A stretch of DNA of 64,000 nucleotides, from NCBI GenBank assembly GCA_910890315.1, contig CAJVGD010000005.1, positions 558,001 through 622,000 on the forward strand. The letters are read 5' to 3'. The position numbers and the translations under genes were made by a program. Source of the DNA: Serendipita indica DSM 11827 (Eukaryota > Basidiomycota > Agaricomycetes > Sebacinales > Serendipitaceae). How positions within the stretch are numbered: position 1 is the stretch's first letter; each line of letters opens with the position of its first letter. Below are positions 45,725 through 57,628 of the stretch, piece by piece. The notes beneath the pieces are model-generated. The model searched no databases. It had not been told where the DNA came from and saw nothing but the letters and a program-made list of their open reading frames with translations.

Positions 45725-48700
45725 TCAACGACGAAGTTTACCGCGCTGAGCCGCTTTATACCTTGCTACTGCTACCGCGTTCGATGCCGCCTCACCGCCG
45801 TTACCCGCATTTCTGTTGCCCTTCTGAGTCCGACTCCTGTGAGAATACTCGATCCCCAGTATCGTTCTCCCCTCTTGAGCACCAAGAGATTTCTTTTGTT
45901 TCCTCGTTGCCCGCACATTGGCCGTCCCACTGGTATCAGCCGTCGTTCCAGCGTCTGCGTCGAAACTTGCACTCTCGCGCCCTCTCTTCAACGCACGTCG
46001 TATAGGAGACCTTGAAAGGCGCCGTTCAGGAGACTTCGGATATCCGTCCTCGTTCATCACTGCTTCAACAATATCTTGAGAGATATTCCTCTTCTTGGTG
46101 GTTGAAATCGGGTCAGAGAATGGACGAATCTCATCAGCGTCATGTTCTTCAGAGGATTCCCGGTTCAGGTGAGAGAAAGTGCCTTGATCTTGGCGAGTAT
46201 CAGTTGTAACGTGCTTGTGCACATGCACAGTAGTCGATGTCGTTGCATCAATGGGTTGTTTCGATCGTTGTTGATCCTGTATCGTTGAGTAAGAAAGTGC
46301 CACACACTTACCAGGACGAAATGAGCAAAGAAGAGCTACCGTCTTGTTTATACCGTCGTCCGGCTGGGTAAGAGGCGAGGAGCTCCAGATGTCTTTGGTG
46401 GTCATCAATTGACCTGCAGATCGCTAATCACAGTGAAGGCTTATCGTCGGACTGAATCGAGGGCCCCACCTTGTCCAGTTGTGTCGCGAGCTGCTTCTCG
46501 AGATCTTGTACCCTCGCTTGCAGCGTCTGAATGATAACATCACGCTGGAGGAGATTGTCAGAGTTTGCCAAGAATGCCTCTGATACGTACTCGTTTGATA
46601 TCATTTGCCTTCTGAATCGAGTCCCTCTCGCCGATCTGCAAGGTCGACTGGATCACCTCTTTGACGAGTGCGGCCTCCTCAGCGTTCTAACACCAGGAGA
46701 TTAGTATATACCTAAGTTTGGCCCAGATGTACCAGTCGACCATCTTTGTGACGCTGAACCATCGTGGCTGCTTGCTCCTTGAGAAAAGAGTTGCGTTCTG
46801 TGAGCGCCTTGATCTGCATTTGGAGTTCTTTCGTCGTGTTCTCAACCTCTTGAGCAATATTGTGGCTGGCAACGCTTTCTTGCGCTTTCGCAATCTCTGA
46901 TGCAATGCCTCTCGTGCTTTTGATATCTTCTGCAGCTTGGCTGATACCATGAGTGAGCGTGTCCATTCGTTGTCCAACCGTAGCCCATCGCTCATTTGCC
47001 TTTTCTAGTTCGTTACGAGCTTGATCGGCGGCCTGGATGAGCTTGGTGTTTTCTTCCTTGAACAGTCGAATGCGCTCATCCCGGTCCTTGAGGGTTGTCT
47101 GTAGATCGAACTTTGAAGCCTGATGCGCCAATTGAGCCGCTTGAGCTCTCTCACGCTCTTGTTCTTGGAGGGCAACTAGATTTTCGTTGCTCTGCTGAAG
47201 GTTTGTTATAACCGTCATGTTGTTCAGCTCAGCCTTCTGGGACGCTTCCTACTCCGAGTGAGCGTCAAAAGGCGTATACGGATAATCTTACCAGCTGTAA
47301 AGTGAGTTTTCTGATCTCTTCCACCAGATTTTCCTAATCCCGAATTAGAACGAGGTTACCTCGAGCAAGCAAAGTACCTTCTGCGTATGTGCCGTGCTCT
47401 GGGTAGTGTAAGTAGACTGATAGAGTGCCAAGTGAGTGCGTACTAGTTGCTGAGCATGCAAATCCCCTGATGAACGAAGTTCCTTTGATCGTCGCCTCGG
47501 AGACACTGAGCTTTCCTTCGAGTGCTTGGATCTTGATTGTACTGGCGTTTCTTGCCTTAATCGACGTATCCTAAGCTCACTCAGTACCGGTGCTAGTAGT
47601 AGACGGAAGGAGTACCTCTAACTCTTGGATCCGAGACTTCATTTCCAGCTTCTCGGGGTCATCGTGTAGCTGTGCCTCTAATCTCGCATTTTCAGCCTTG
47701 ACACGAGCAACCTCGGCTTGTGCGGTAGTCTGGAAAGTCGCATCAAAGGGTGAGATTCAATGGCCAATATCTCTACGCACAAGCGAGTTCGAGTTGGATT
47801 TGAGCAGGTCTTGTAGTTTCTCTCTTTCATCAAGCGCTTTTCACCAGGCTTTCGTGTTGCCGCTGAGAAACCTGTGAGCGCCCAGTATCTGTGCTCCCTT
47901 CATGTATTGAGCCTACCGCTGCCGATTCTTGGAGCTTGTCGATTTCGTCCTATCCCATGACACCTTAACTTTCAACAGAATTGCTAGAGTGAGTACTGAC
48001 CTGCAGCTTGATGGCATCCTCTCGAGCAGAGCGGTATAATACTTTGTTGTCCTCTAGGCGCTCTTCCGCTCGCTGCTAGCCGTCAGAAGAAGACTCCACT
48101 TTTAGCATAAACAAGCCTACCTGGAGCTCCTTAATTGTCGCCTCGAGTCTATTTTCTGTGAGTATTTCGAACGAGCCAAGAGCGAGCACGCACTTTATCA
48201 ATGAAGAAGAATGTTGAGAGCGAACCAGGTCCAACTCTTGTTCAAGCGTCTCTAAACGTTCCTTTTGAGCAGTGCAGCTGACTTGATGTTCTTCATGCTG
48301 AGACTCGAAGGAAGCGCAGCGAAGCCGAGCTTCCTCTAGTTGCGTTTGGAGGCTTGCGTTACGTTCGATCTGCTCCTTGGCACTACCAAGACCTCAGCTC
48401 ATATCTAATAGCATTGAGTCACACAATACCTGTCAAGCTCTTGGACCTTCGCGTCGTATCGCGTTTGTAGGACGGCGAGTTTCAGGCTTTCTTGGCGGTA
48501 TACCTCTTGTAATTCGGAGAGACTGATGGATATCAGAACAATTCCACGCACATCTGTCGCGTTACGCTTTCGAGACATGTTCTAGACTGCCAACCTTCTC
48601 AATACTCGCGTTGAGAGACGCGTGAAGAGTGTCGATCCTGCAAAGATGAGCAGTGGATTATGAAATCCTGGCAACTCACTCTCGCTGGCGTGCCATGAGG

Positions 48701-50276
48701 TCGGTCTTCTGCGACTGCACAGTCATCTGCGCTTCGTCGTAACTAGGAAGAGTTAGACCAATGCATTCTATCGGAGCATACTTACCGCTGATGAAGGGCG
48801 GCGAGCTCTTTCGTCAGCTCTTCCTCGGCGGCTTGCAGTAGGTGTTCATCTTCGGTAGCTTTCGTGACAGCCCTCCTCGTTGCAAACAGCTCGGATTCTA
48901 GTCTAGAGTCAATACCTTTCTATTCACACTTTATGGGATTACGGGTGGTCTCTAGCATCTTGAGCGTGTGCTTGAGGGTCGCATCGGCTTTGTGGGAGAG
49001 CTGTTCTAATTCTGCCGTGCGAGTCTTCGAGTCGGCCAAATTCGATACCGTCACCTCTAGCTTGTCACGAAGGAAATCCGCGTCATGTTTGGCTAGTGAG
49101 ATATGAGCAAAATCCTACGCGATAATGATCGGGCAACTTGCAATCTTCCAACTGGCGCACTAAATCCCTCATGAGTTCTGTGCGATGTTGACGTTCTTCC
49201 ACCAGCTGAGATTCGACTTCTTGTACTCGATTCACCAACTCGGCTTTGAGTTCGTCGACCTGGGGTGCAGTCCTACGAAGTTCGTCGAGACACTGCGCGA
49301 GCGACGTTTGGGATGATTGACGAATAGCCTCTGTCTCTGCTTGCGCTGCCTGGATGCTGTTTGTGATTGTCAATCACAAGTAGCCTCGCGTGTCTGTACA
49401 TACTGCTCATTACACTTTTGGATGCAGGCTTTCGCTTCTTGCTTGACACGCTGAATGGAAGCCTCGAGCGACCTTTTTGCGCTCTTGAGGTCGTCTACCT
49501 CTTGTTCAAGTCCCGCTATTTGCCCTTCCTATGAGGTATATGAGCGAGCGTCAGAAATGCATGCACAAGGAACACACCCTATCCCTCAGAATCCTATCCT
49601 TCTTCTGTTGAGAGCGGAGCAAAGAATGGAGCACATCGTAGTCGGCTGGAGCTTCGACTTCGCAATCACCTTCAAATGCCGGGGTGGAGCTCCTACCAAA
49701 CGCGGTGACACTGCATGCTCTTTGGAGACTAGGAGGAGGGACAGAATCTTGTTTAGACGCGTCAGGGTCGTTCATCGACGCGTCCCATTGCGTTGGAGCA
49801 GTTGGAGTGGGTGTCGGAGCTGGTTGTGCAGCGTTACGCGTCAAGAGCGGAGTTTTTGGTTTCAGGAAGCGTTTCGTATTTGATTGTTGATTGCCCAGCG
49901 TTTGTAAAAAGCTCGCCTTTTTAGCGGCTTGGTCCTGGGCGTGAGCAAGGTCCATCCGAGCGCGTCCAAAGCCCTCCAAGCCAGCTGAGAATCCGCGGAA
50001 AATGTCCCTCTGCTGTTCTTGCCTGGGTCCGCCGTTGCCAATCGTGCTGGGCGGCTTGGCCGAAGGTGAATTGGGACCGGCAACTTTGTTGGCGACAAGC
50101 GACTGACGCGCTTGTGTAGCAACATCGCGCAATGGAAATCCCAGAGACTTTCCAGACGCGTCAGAAGACGCGACAAATGGCTGCCTGGCTGAATGCAACT
50201 GCTGAAGACGGGGCGCAAGCTCAGCATTCGACGACGACGCCTTTGGCAGCTTCAAGCCGTCAAACCCCGCGGACAT
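45725..50276 (-). CDS. Long coiled-coil protein of unknown function
   Basis: The start MSAGFDGLKLPK at 50276 opens a disordered Ser/Pro/Ala-rich N-terminus of about 200 aa. From about 49600 to 46450, some 25 small exons encode heptad-patterned sequence rich in Gln, Glu, Leu and Lys (for example EIQALTERNSFLKEQ-like and QLEDCKLPDHYR segments), typical of a long coiled coil. The last exons add a basic Ser/Arg-rich tail (RRLSRSPIRRALKRGRES) with possible nuclear-localisation signals; the stop is at 45725. The exon break before RSAGQLMTTKD joins in frame, so I treat the whole as one gene. I do not recognise an orthologue with a known job; a scaffold role in nucleus or at microtubules is possible. 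Divergent from GH17, with 188 bp between starts. Confidence 0.7.
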
Positions 50277-50464
50277 AGCGTCTATATTTTCTTTTGTAGC
50301 GGCGGTGAGCGTGCTGTGTTGTGGCGACCAATGCGGGGCGGTCTAAGAGGCGATGTTGCCGAGAGGGCGGGAATATAATCACTTGGAAGGGCCAGAATTA
50401 GACACCTCTTGACCTCCTACCACAACCTTCCTTTTCTCTCTTTTCCCTCGTAAATTGTCTAAAA

Positions 50465-52083
50465 ATGCTTCGCGCGACGTCGATTGCACTTGGTTTGGCC
50501 TCGTTTATAGTTGCCGTGGGTGCAGCAGATCCGTCCCAATGGACTGCAGACCCAAGACTCCATCGTTCAATGTGGGGAATTGCATACACGTATGTTCCTA
50601 TTCCTATTTATACATTACTTTACTGACCCAAGCGCAGCGCCGAGCATGCAGCCAACTATCCGGCATGGTATGTCCAGTTTTGCCGCGGCCGGCCGAGACC
50701 TTGTTCCAATTATGGTTTTCCAGTGGAGATACACTTGATGAAGTCGTTAGGGATGTTCAACTCATGAGCCAACGTCCGTCCAAGTTTAGCTCAATAACCG
50801 GTTGCAGCAGCTAATTGTTACCCCGTCCGCAGTCACCACTCGTATTCGCACATATGGAACGGACTGTAACCAGCTGAGGCTCGTACAGCAAGCCATTCAA
50901 CAGACCAAGACGAACCTTCACGTCTATGCTGGCATCGTCCGTCCACCCGTCTGGCTGACAGCCGTTTATTAACCCGCTCGCTAGTATATTGATGGGAACG
51001 AGACCACGTTTGAACGTCAACGAGACGAAGCATTTGCCGTGTTTGATCAGTACGGAGTGGACAATGTCCTCGGCATCACCGTCGGGTAAGCAGGTCTGTG
51101 ATGGAATATGTGGAGAGTGTTCATGCAATTGCCCCAGGAATGAGTACCTCCTCCAGGCCTACACGGCGAATCCAGCGACTCTGGAAACTGCCCAGACCTA
51201 TTTGATCTCAAAAATCCAAGATGTGCGCACTATGCTGGCCAGCAAGAACTATGGCAAGACGATTCCCGTCGGAAGTGCAGATGCTGGTAGTCAAATTACT
51301 GCTACATATGCCCAGGCCGCAGATTTTGTGCGTATGGTGCTTCCTCAGGCCGCAGACTACTGACTCGTTGAAAGATCATGGCCAACAGTCACCCCTTCTT
51401 CTCAGGTGTCACAATTGATGGCGCAGCGATCTGGACAGCGGAATATCTCGTGAATGAGCAACCTCATTTCGCTACCGACGCTGGAAAGCTACTCCTTTCC
51501 TCTGAAGTTGGTTGGCCCACTGACGCAATGGCTACGACGGATCCTGCGGGATTGACGTTAAACGGCAGTATTGCTTCCACTGCAAATCTTCAAACGATGC
51601 TTGACACATTTGTCTGTGCCACCAATGCCAACCTCACCGCTGGTTCCGGTAAGAACTATCAATCTTCTTTGAAAGCGCTCATGGTCTATTAGCTCTGGGC
51701 CACGGATATTTCTGGTTCGAACTCTTTGACCAAGAATGGAAGGTTCAATACGGCGGCGCAGAGGTGAGTCGTCCGGGCTAAGTGGATCGCCGCAGTCTGA
51801 CTTGGGATTGCAGCCATATTGGGGTCTTTTCGACAAAGACCGCAACTTGAAGGATATCACTATTCCTTCCTGCATTGCCCCCGAGGAGGCCCCCGTTGGA
51901 AATATGGGCAACAACACTGGTTCTGGCTCGAGCAGCGGATCCTCTGGAAACGGTGGAAGCGGTGGTAGTGGCAGCAATGGTGGCAGTGGAAACTCTCAAA
52001 ATGGCGCAACTGGTTCCAACGTTGTCCTTTCCGCTTTTACGGCGTTGATCCTTGCTGCAGTCGGAGGACTTGCTCTCCTCTGA
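50465..52083 (+). CDS. GPI-anchored glycoside hydrolase family 17 (beta-1,3-glucan active)
   Basis: GH17 proteins act as endo-beta-1,3-glucanases or transglycosylases in fungal cell-wall remodelling. The gene starts MLRATSIALGLASFIVAVGAA (signal peptide) followed by MWGIAYTP. Family blocks follow: TTRIRTYGTDCNQL, LGITVGNEYL with the acid/base Glu, ANSHPFFSG, LLSSEVGWPT with the nucleophile Glu, and GYFWFELFDQEW...YWGLFDKDR. After the catalytic domain there is a Ser/Gly/Asn-rich linker of about 45 aa and a hydrophobic C-terminus (LILAAVGGLALL), the pattern of a GPI anchor. About eight short introns. Total about 400 aa. A fragment of this gene is repeated in inverted orientation at 57345-57590. 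Confidence 0.88.
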
Positions 52084-52309
52084 TCCACATTCCGGACATT
52101 CCGTCTTTGCATTCACCCGATGTTCTTTTTTTTTTTTGGACATGGGACACGGACACTCTCATGATCTGCGACACACCGCAGTTGCTTTCCACTCCTTTCG
52201 TACACCACGGACATTTGTAATATACTCTCCGTTTAATATGTCAACCGACGTATTCGAACATGACACCTTCAATGATGTCCACGGGTCATATTCGTGTACC
52301 TGGGCAAGG

Positions 52310-53579
52310 TCATGCTTTACCGCGCCCTTTGGCTCCCATTCTTCCCTTTCGTCGATGATCTTCTGGTTCGTCGAGGAATCCTCCAGCTTCCAAAGCCGCT
52401 CTCGCCACAGAATTGATATGCCTATAGTGGTTAAGAGTGTCAATAACACGAATCTGATACTCACCGAAAGCGGTCTCCGTGTAGGTGAATGCCACCAAAG
52501 TAGCGAGTAACCACGACCAAAACATCCTTCAAGTCTAATATCTGTAAGAGATGCGCTAGGCGGGCTCCCGCTGCCGTCTCTCCGTCATCGTCATTATCTA
52601 TTATTGTGTCAGAGAAGCACCCGACAAGTGATGGCGCTCACCCTGATGCATCGTGCCGTTCACCTCACATCTCCATGCATTGATCACTGGGTGTGCTGCC
52701 TTTGCCGTGGATTTGTCCTCCATTAAGTAGGACAGAATAAGCGGTACCTATTCAGGTTGAGTACACGCATTAAATGCTGAGTATCATACTTGAGAGGGAT
52801 GAGTGATTTGACAAGCTCGCCCAATGAACGTGCTCTTTCGATCGACAATAGGCTCCGAAACCCAGATTTGAACTCCATCGGGAAGTTCGGATTGTATTGC
52901 AGTCAGCGACGTGCCGGTGGACGAGATATGCTCGTCCTCAAGGACCAAATCACCATCAGGATTCTCGTCTCCATGTCCCTTTTCATCGCCTTTCTGTGAT
53001 TTTGCAGCATCAAGGGCACTCAAGCGTTCCTCGTACCAGCGTTGAATCACTTCGCGAAGGTTTTCTACACCATCAAAGATGGCCACTTCTCGAGGTGTAA
53101 ACTCTACTCTACCACGCGAAATGTACGTTTTGAGTGCTGCACCAAACAGAACAGAGTCTACCTGAAAAGCTCCAATGTAGCGCGAGAGGATTTGTAGTTG
53201 TGGAGGAGACGAGGCAGGGTATGTTGGTGGAAGGGAGACAAGTACGCGGAAATCAACGTCTTTGTGTAGTGGCGAAAGACTGCATGAGACGTCCAGACTT
53301 GAGTCGATCATAGGACAAATGCGGCACGGCTGCTTACGCGGTGCGCACGTCTAGACGGATCGTGTCTTTAGGCAGTCTGGAAGACGAAGAACTGTGTTCG
53401 GGTTTCCATATCGATATCGCCCCTTCCTCGCTGTAGATAGACTGCAGAGCTATCACAGAGAGCTCAGATGCCGTGAATAACCTTTCAATCAACGAACCTT
53501 GAATCTCTACGGCTATTTCCCCTCTTTCTGGATCGCTTTCCAGATTTTGAATCAAGTCTGCCAACTCGTTGGAAGACAT
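52310..53579 (-). CDS. YIH1: IMPACT/YIH1-family protein (RWD plus UPF0029 domains), Gcn2 regulator
   Basis: IMPACT/Yih1 binds Gcn1 and restrains Gcn2, the eIF2-alpha kinase that answers amino-acid starvation. The start MSSNELADLIQNLES at 53579 opens an RWD domain (ELSVIALQSIYSEEGAISIW, VLVSLPPTYPASSPPQL, IQRWYEERL). The C-terminal domain follows: WVSEPIVDRKSTFIGRAC, AAHPVINAWRCE, the diagnostic DNDDDGETAAG, and VLVVVTRYFGGIHL. The last intron lies after GDRFR and the stop codon is at 52310. The frame extends upstream to a Met at 53648, but that overlaps the start of ATG29 on the other strand, so the 53579 start is preferred. It converges on GH17 with about 226 bp between stop codons. Confidence 0.85.
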
Positions 53580-53618
53580 GGAGGGATCAAGTTGGAATCC
53601 AACCTTGAACTCGACCAG
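53580..53618. promoter_or_regulatory. Very short divergent promoter between YIH1 and ATG29
   Basis: The two start codons are separated by 39 bp. Transcription starts must lie in this gap or inside the first exons of the opposite gene, so the two genes probably share regulatory DNA. Confidence 0.5.
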
Positions 53619-54966
53619 ATGCCCCCGACGCAGACGCCCCCGGTTCATGTAATCGTCAAGCTTCCATACAACAGACCAGAAGGTACTGTAGATCCACCCG
53701 TGGTGAGCGCTTCACCCACACTTGTCATTGATTCGTCTCAACGGCGCAGGTAATATGGACTGCAGACAAGGAAGCCATGCTCTGGGATATAATCTCGCGA
53801 TATCGAGGATCAGATTCTAGTGGGATAGATTGTAAGCACTTATAGACTCCATACTACAGACGACTGACCTTTCTAGGGCCCGGGCTTTCTGCCCACCTCG
53901 AAGTTCCACTACCATTTCTCATGTATCGAGCGCAAGTCAGATACGAAGAAGACCTACGTGGACTACAAGGAAACTTGGGAGCCTCTATCCTTCCTACTCC
54001 CGGGACACCCAGGCCGACCATCCAAACGAAGCTGCCAGACAAGAAACCCAACTCCTTGAGCCTGCGGAGTCCTCTGCTGGGTCTTCGAACCTCGCAACCC
54101 GCACCCTTATCCAGAGGTTCCACTCCTGCCGGCACTCCACGGAACAGGCTAGCGACTCTCCACAAGTCTCCCTTGGGGCTTCAAGGTTCCCAGATGTCTC
54201 CATTGTTGACATCTAACTCTGCCTTGCTTGATCGGCCGGCGTCGACGCGACCACTACCTAGTTCCCCTCTTACCATTCGGCGACCTCCTACCCCTCCATC
54301 TCCACAATCACCAGCCTCTTCATCAAGTGAGAATAACGACTCAGAGAGAGAAAAAGAGGAGAATCGACAGCAAGTGGACAGACAACTGAAACAGCTTGAG
54401 AAGATGATGTCTAGTCAACTCCTCGGCTTCGCTCGACCAAAGACAGACGGGAAAAACAAAGAGAAATTGACATTAAGTATGGTCAGAGAGAGTCAAAGGT
54501 CCGAGGACAGAACGTCATCTGCTTCTAGTTCAATCCCATCCATCCCCTCACCTCCTCCCGATAAACGCGCCGGTGCCTTTGCGCTTTCATCAACTCCAAG
54601 AGGTATACCCCGTAATACGGCTCCAGCTGGAAACACACAGGTTGCCCGGTCTCCGCCTCACTCGCCATCCAACCAGGTCTTACGAAACAAGATGCTCGGA
54701 AAACACACAGATCGAGTGAGCAACCAGGGTTCGAGTGCGTCCAGCTTTAGTGATATCAGTGGTATGTTCCTTTGATGCGTGTGCATTCTCTAAATTAGAG
54801 CAGACGCCAGCGTATCAACGTCTGCACTTGAGGACGCCTTGACATCCAATTTTCGCCAAGGCAGTACTTCGAGGCTGTAGGTTATGTGTACTGTGTTAAT
54901 ATTCTGCTGACTAGTCTCAGATCCTCGTTCGCCCGAGGCTATAGCAGACCTGGGCCTGCGCCATAG
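53619..54966 (+). CDS. ATG29: Autophagy scaffold protein Atg29
   Basis: Atg29 forms the Atg17-Atg31-Atg29 scaffold that starts autophagosome formation at the phagophore assembly site. The conserved N-terminal domain is clear: VHVIVKLPYNRPEG, DPPVV then an intron, WTADKEAMLWDIISRY, SSGIDWPGLSAHLEVPLPFLMYRAQVR in consecutive parts. The rest is a disordered Ser/Pro/Thr-rich region with a basic-acidic coil (ENRQQVDRQLKQLEKMM) and ends in ARGYSRPGPAP at 54966. Four or five exons. In basidiomycetes the family is usually known only by this N-terminal domain, so the call rests on it. The intron after DPPVV sits at the same domain edge as in related genes. Confidence 0.82.
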
Positions 54967-55106
54967 AAATAGCCGTTTTGCATATAATTACATATACTTC
55001 TGGAATATTCGCACGGGCTGACGCGTCGTAAAGTACTCAGAGTACTATAAGATCGTGAACCATCCAGCCTCAAGCCACCCAATCAACTTCTTGACCACTA
55101 ACCGCA

Positions 55107-56712
55107 ATGCTCATTACATTCGTGACGGATATCGGCGAGTCCTATGGGCTTGAGATCGACCCAAATATGGAGATGGAGAATATTATGGCACTACTAGAGG
55201 CCGAGGTAATGCGTTCTTGACGTCTTTGACGATGCGTTTAGCGCGGAGAGGCTAACCCAGGGCGCATATTCACAGTGTGGGATACCCGTTTCAGAACAAA
55301 GAATCTCTTACGAGGGTAGAGAACTCGATGACCCGAAGAAAACAGTCAGGCAATGCGGGGTGCAAGAGAATGCCATGATCCTATTGCGGCGACGCGTCGT
55401 CGTGGCTGGTCGGTTAGTGATTCTCCCAGAGATTCACCTTTCCGACCCTATTTATTGACATTGAATCAGCTCTGCTGAACAGGACGCTGAGATGATGAGA
55501 CTCCAGGTGCTCGGTGATCCCAATTTGATGGCACAATTGCGTGCAGTGAGTATATTTATGTCGCAAACATAATCTACTGTCACGATTGACGCGGTGTCTA
55601 GACTCGGCCAGAGCTCGCAGAGGCGGCCGCTAGCAATCCCAGTAGATTCGCCGCGCTCTTGCGACAATTTAGACAGGAAACGCAGCATCGCGAGGTTGAG
55701 AGTGCAGATCCGTACGATATGGATGCACAGCGACGGATTGAAGAAGCGATTCGACAAGAGGCTATCATGGAGAATTTAAATCACGCACTCGAATACTCGC
55801 CTGAATTTTTTGGACGCGTCCATATGCTCTAGTAAGTAGTCTGTCGTACTAATGAACGGCGATACTGATTGTGTGTAGCATCCCTCTCGAAGTCAACGGG
55901 GTCAAAGTGAAGGCATTTGTGGACAGCGGTGCACAGCAGACGATCAGTGAGTGCTATGCTAGCGATTATTCTTAGCTTATACTTGTAGTGAGCCCCGAAT
56001 GCGCTGAACGATGCGGGTATGTAAACAAACGGCCCCGAGTGGCGTGTTCTTATGACTTGTCAGAATCACTCGACTGATTGATACACGGTTTTCTGGTATC
56101 GCCAAGGGTGTGGGGACGGCCAAGATTCTCGGAAGGGTACACTCTGCCCAATTGAAGATTGCGGACCTCTTCTTACCCTGCGCATTCACAATCATGGAGG
56201 TAACCCTTTACCATGAGATTTCTAGATTAATGTCATTGACAATGTCGTAGGGCAAGGATGTCGACTTGTTATTCGGACTAGATATGCTCAAGGCGCACCA
56301 GGCCAATATCGATCTCGAACATGACGTCTTACGGATCAAAGGGCGCGAAGTACGATTTCTGCCGGAACATGAACTCCCCGACAACGCTCGACCAGAGCAT
56401 AATCCGGAGATTGATGAAGCATCTACCTCGGCTTCCCAGCCTCAACAACCACGACAAGGAACTCCTTCCAGATTCCCTGGATCGGGGAACGCTCTCGGAG
56501 GTTCAAACACTCCCGTCGGAGCAGGTGGATCGCGAAATCCGTCCAACTCTGCACCTGCTCCACCCGGAGGAAATGGCGGAGGGGGAACACCTTTCCCGGA
56601 GCGAGATATTCAGACCATCATGGAGATGGGTGCCTCGCGTGAAGACGCGATTCGGACGTTGCGTGCTGCGGGCGGTAATCTCGAGATCGCCGCTTCGTTG
56701 CTCTTTTCATAG
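55107..56712 (+). CDS. DDI1: DNA-damage inducible protein 1 (ubiquitin-receptor aspartic protease)
   Basis: Ddi1 shuttles ubiquitinated proteins to the proteasome and cleaves long-chain ubiquitinated substrates. Domains in order: ubiquitin-like ([29 protein letters not shown]), helical linker ([13 protein letters not shown]), the aspartic-protease domain with active-site DSGAQQT and [23 protein letters not shown] in pieces, a Gly/Pro/Asn-rich linker, and a C-terminal UBA ([20 protein letters not shown]). Eight or so exons, all phases joining; stop at 56712. The aspartic-protease fold is shared with retroviral proteases, but this is a conserved host gene with its normal flanking domains. It lies head-to-tail 140 bp after ATG29. 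Confidence 0.92.
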
Positions 56713-57344
56713 ACTATAACTACCTGAAAAATAATCAAAGTAGCTCCAATACATTGAACCGGACGTGCGAGGTCCATCACTTTCAGAAGCTGGCAGGGTT
56801 TGCAATCATTGGCCACCGCGCTTCGTTAGTCATGTCGAGAGCAATATATTCATAACATCGGATACTCATTTTGCATATACATAATGTCTGGCTCACAAAG
56901 TGGTTGACTGCCTGATGCCTCTTGGGATCACTCCGACGACGCTCTAAACGATATCTTCCCTTCCCGACGGCGTTTACACCTTTCGCATCTCTACAGATCG
57001 GAGCTATCTCACGTTCAATAGTTTTGACAATCGTGTCACTTTCAGGACAGCCGAGAAACCGGATCTCGAAGACAGAGTGCGTGTGGAATAAATCTTCTGG
57101 GCGATATTCATGCAAACATGCAGTGGATCATTGAAGGTGGAATTGTGATATCTTTCGTAGACCGTATGCCCCTGAGATTCGACGACACTCTAGGTGTGGT
57201 GGTTGTCGACGAGCGAGCCGGGCATCCAATGGAAAATTGAGGACGGAGATAATGGGTATGTGCCATTCTCAAAGGTCACTAAAGTTGTGGCTAATCTATC
57301 GTAAGCTCATTCTTTGTTGAGCTTGAGGACGATGGTGATATCTT
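56713..57344. other. Gap downstream of DDI1
   Basis: A minus-strand frame of 110 codons (56783-57115) lacks recognisable domain or splice context. I see no supported gene. The GH17-like fragment follows. Confidence 0.4.
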
Positions 57345-57590
57345 CTTTTTGGCACCCATCAATGGACTAATGAGGGCGTTGATAAACGGCTGTCAAGGGC
57401 ACGGTGGACGAACGATGCTAGCATCATAGACGTGAAGATTCGTCTTGGTCTGTTGAATGGCTTGCTGTACGAGCCTCAGCTGGTTACAGTCCGTTCCATA
57501 TGTACAAATACGATTGGTGACCGTGGGCGGGGTAACAATTAGCTGCTGCGACCGGCTATTATTGAGCTAAGCTTGTTTGAATCGTCCGCG
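57345..57590 (-). pseudogene. Inverted fragment of the GH17 gene
   Basis: Read on the minus strand, this stretch closely matches 50780-51000 of the GH17 gene: the intron end (gcagcagctaattgttacc), the exon with acatatggaacggactgtaa and the following intron part with tgacagccgtttat. Intron sequence is included, so this copy came from genomic DNA, not from a spliced transcript. It has several substitutions and small indels and is only one exon plus flanks, so it is a non-functional fragment. Confidence 0.85.
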
Positions 57591-57628
57591 TATCCAAGAC
57601 CCGATTTATTACCAGATATACATGTACC

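Noticed and set aside
52159-52525. A small signal-anchored protein starting MFWSWLLATLVAF on the minus strand
   Set aside because: It is the last two exons of the YIH1 gene read in another frame; the correct frame gives VLVVVTRYFGGIHL and matches the UPF0029 domain.
53580-53648. Upstream start of YIH1 at 53648
   Set aside because: It would overlap the first exon of ATG29; the Met at 53579 leads directly into the RWD domain.
55107-56712. DDI1 aspartic-protease domain as a sign of a retroelement
   Set aside because: It is flanked by ubiquitin-like and UBA domains in a normal intron-containing host gene.
56783-57115. 110-codon minus-strand open frame
   Set aside because: No recognisable family, no exon partner, located between DDI1 and a pseudogene fragment.
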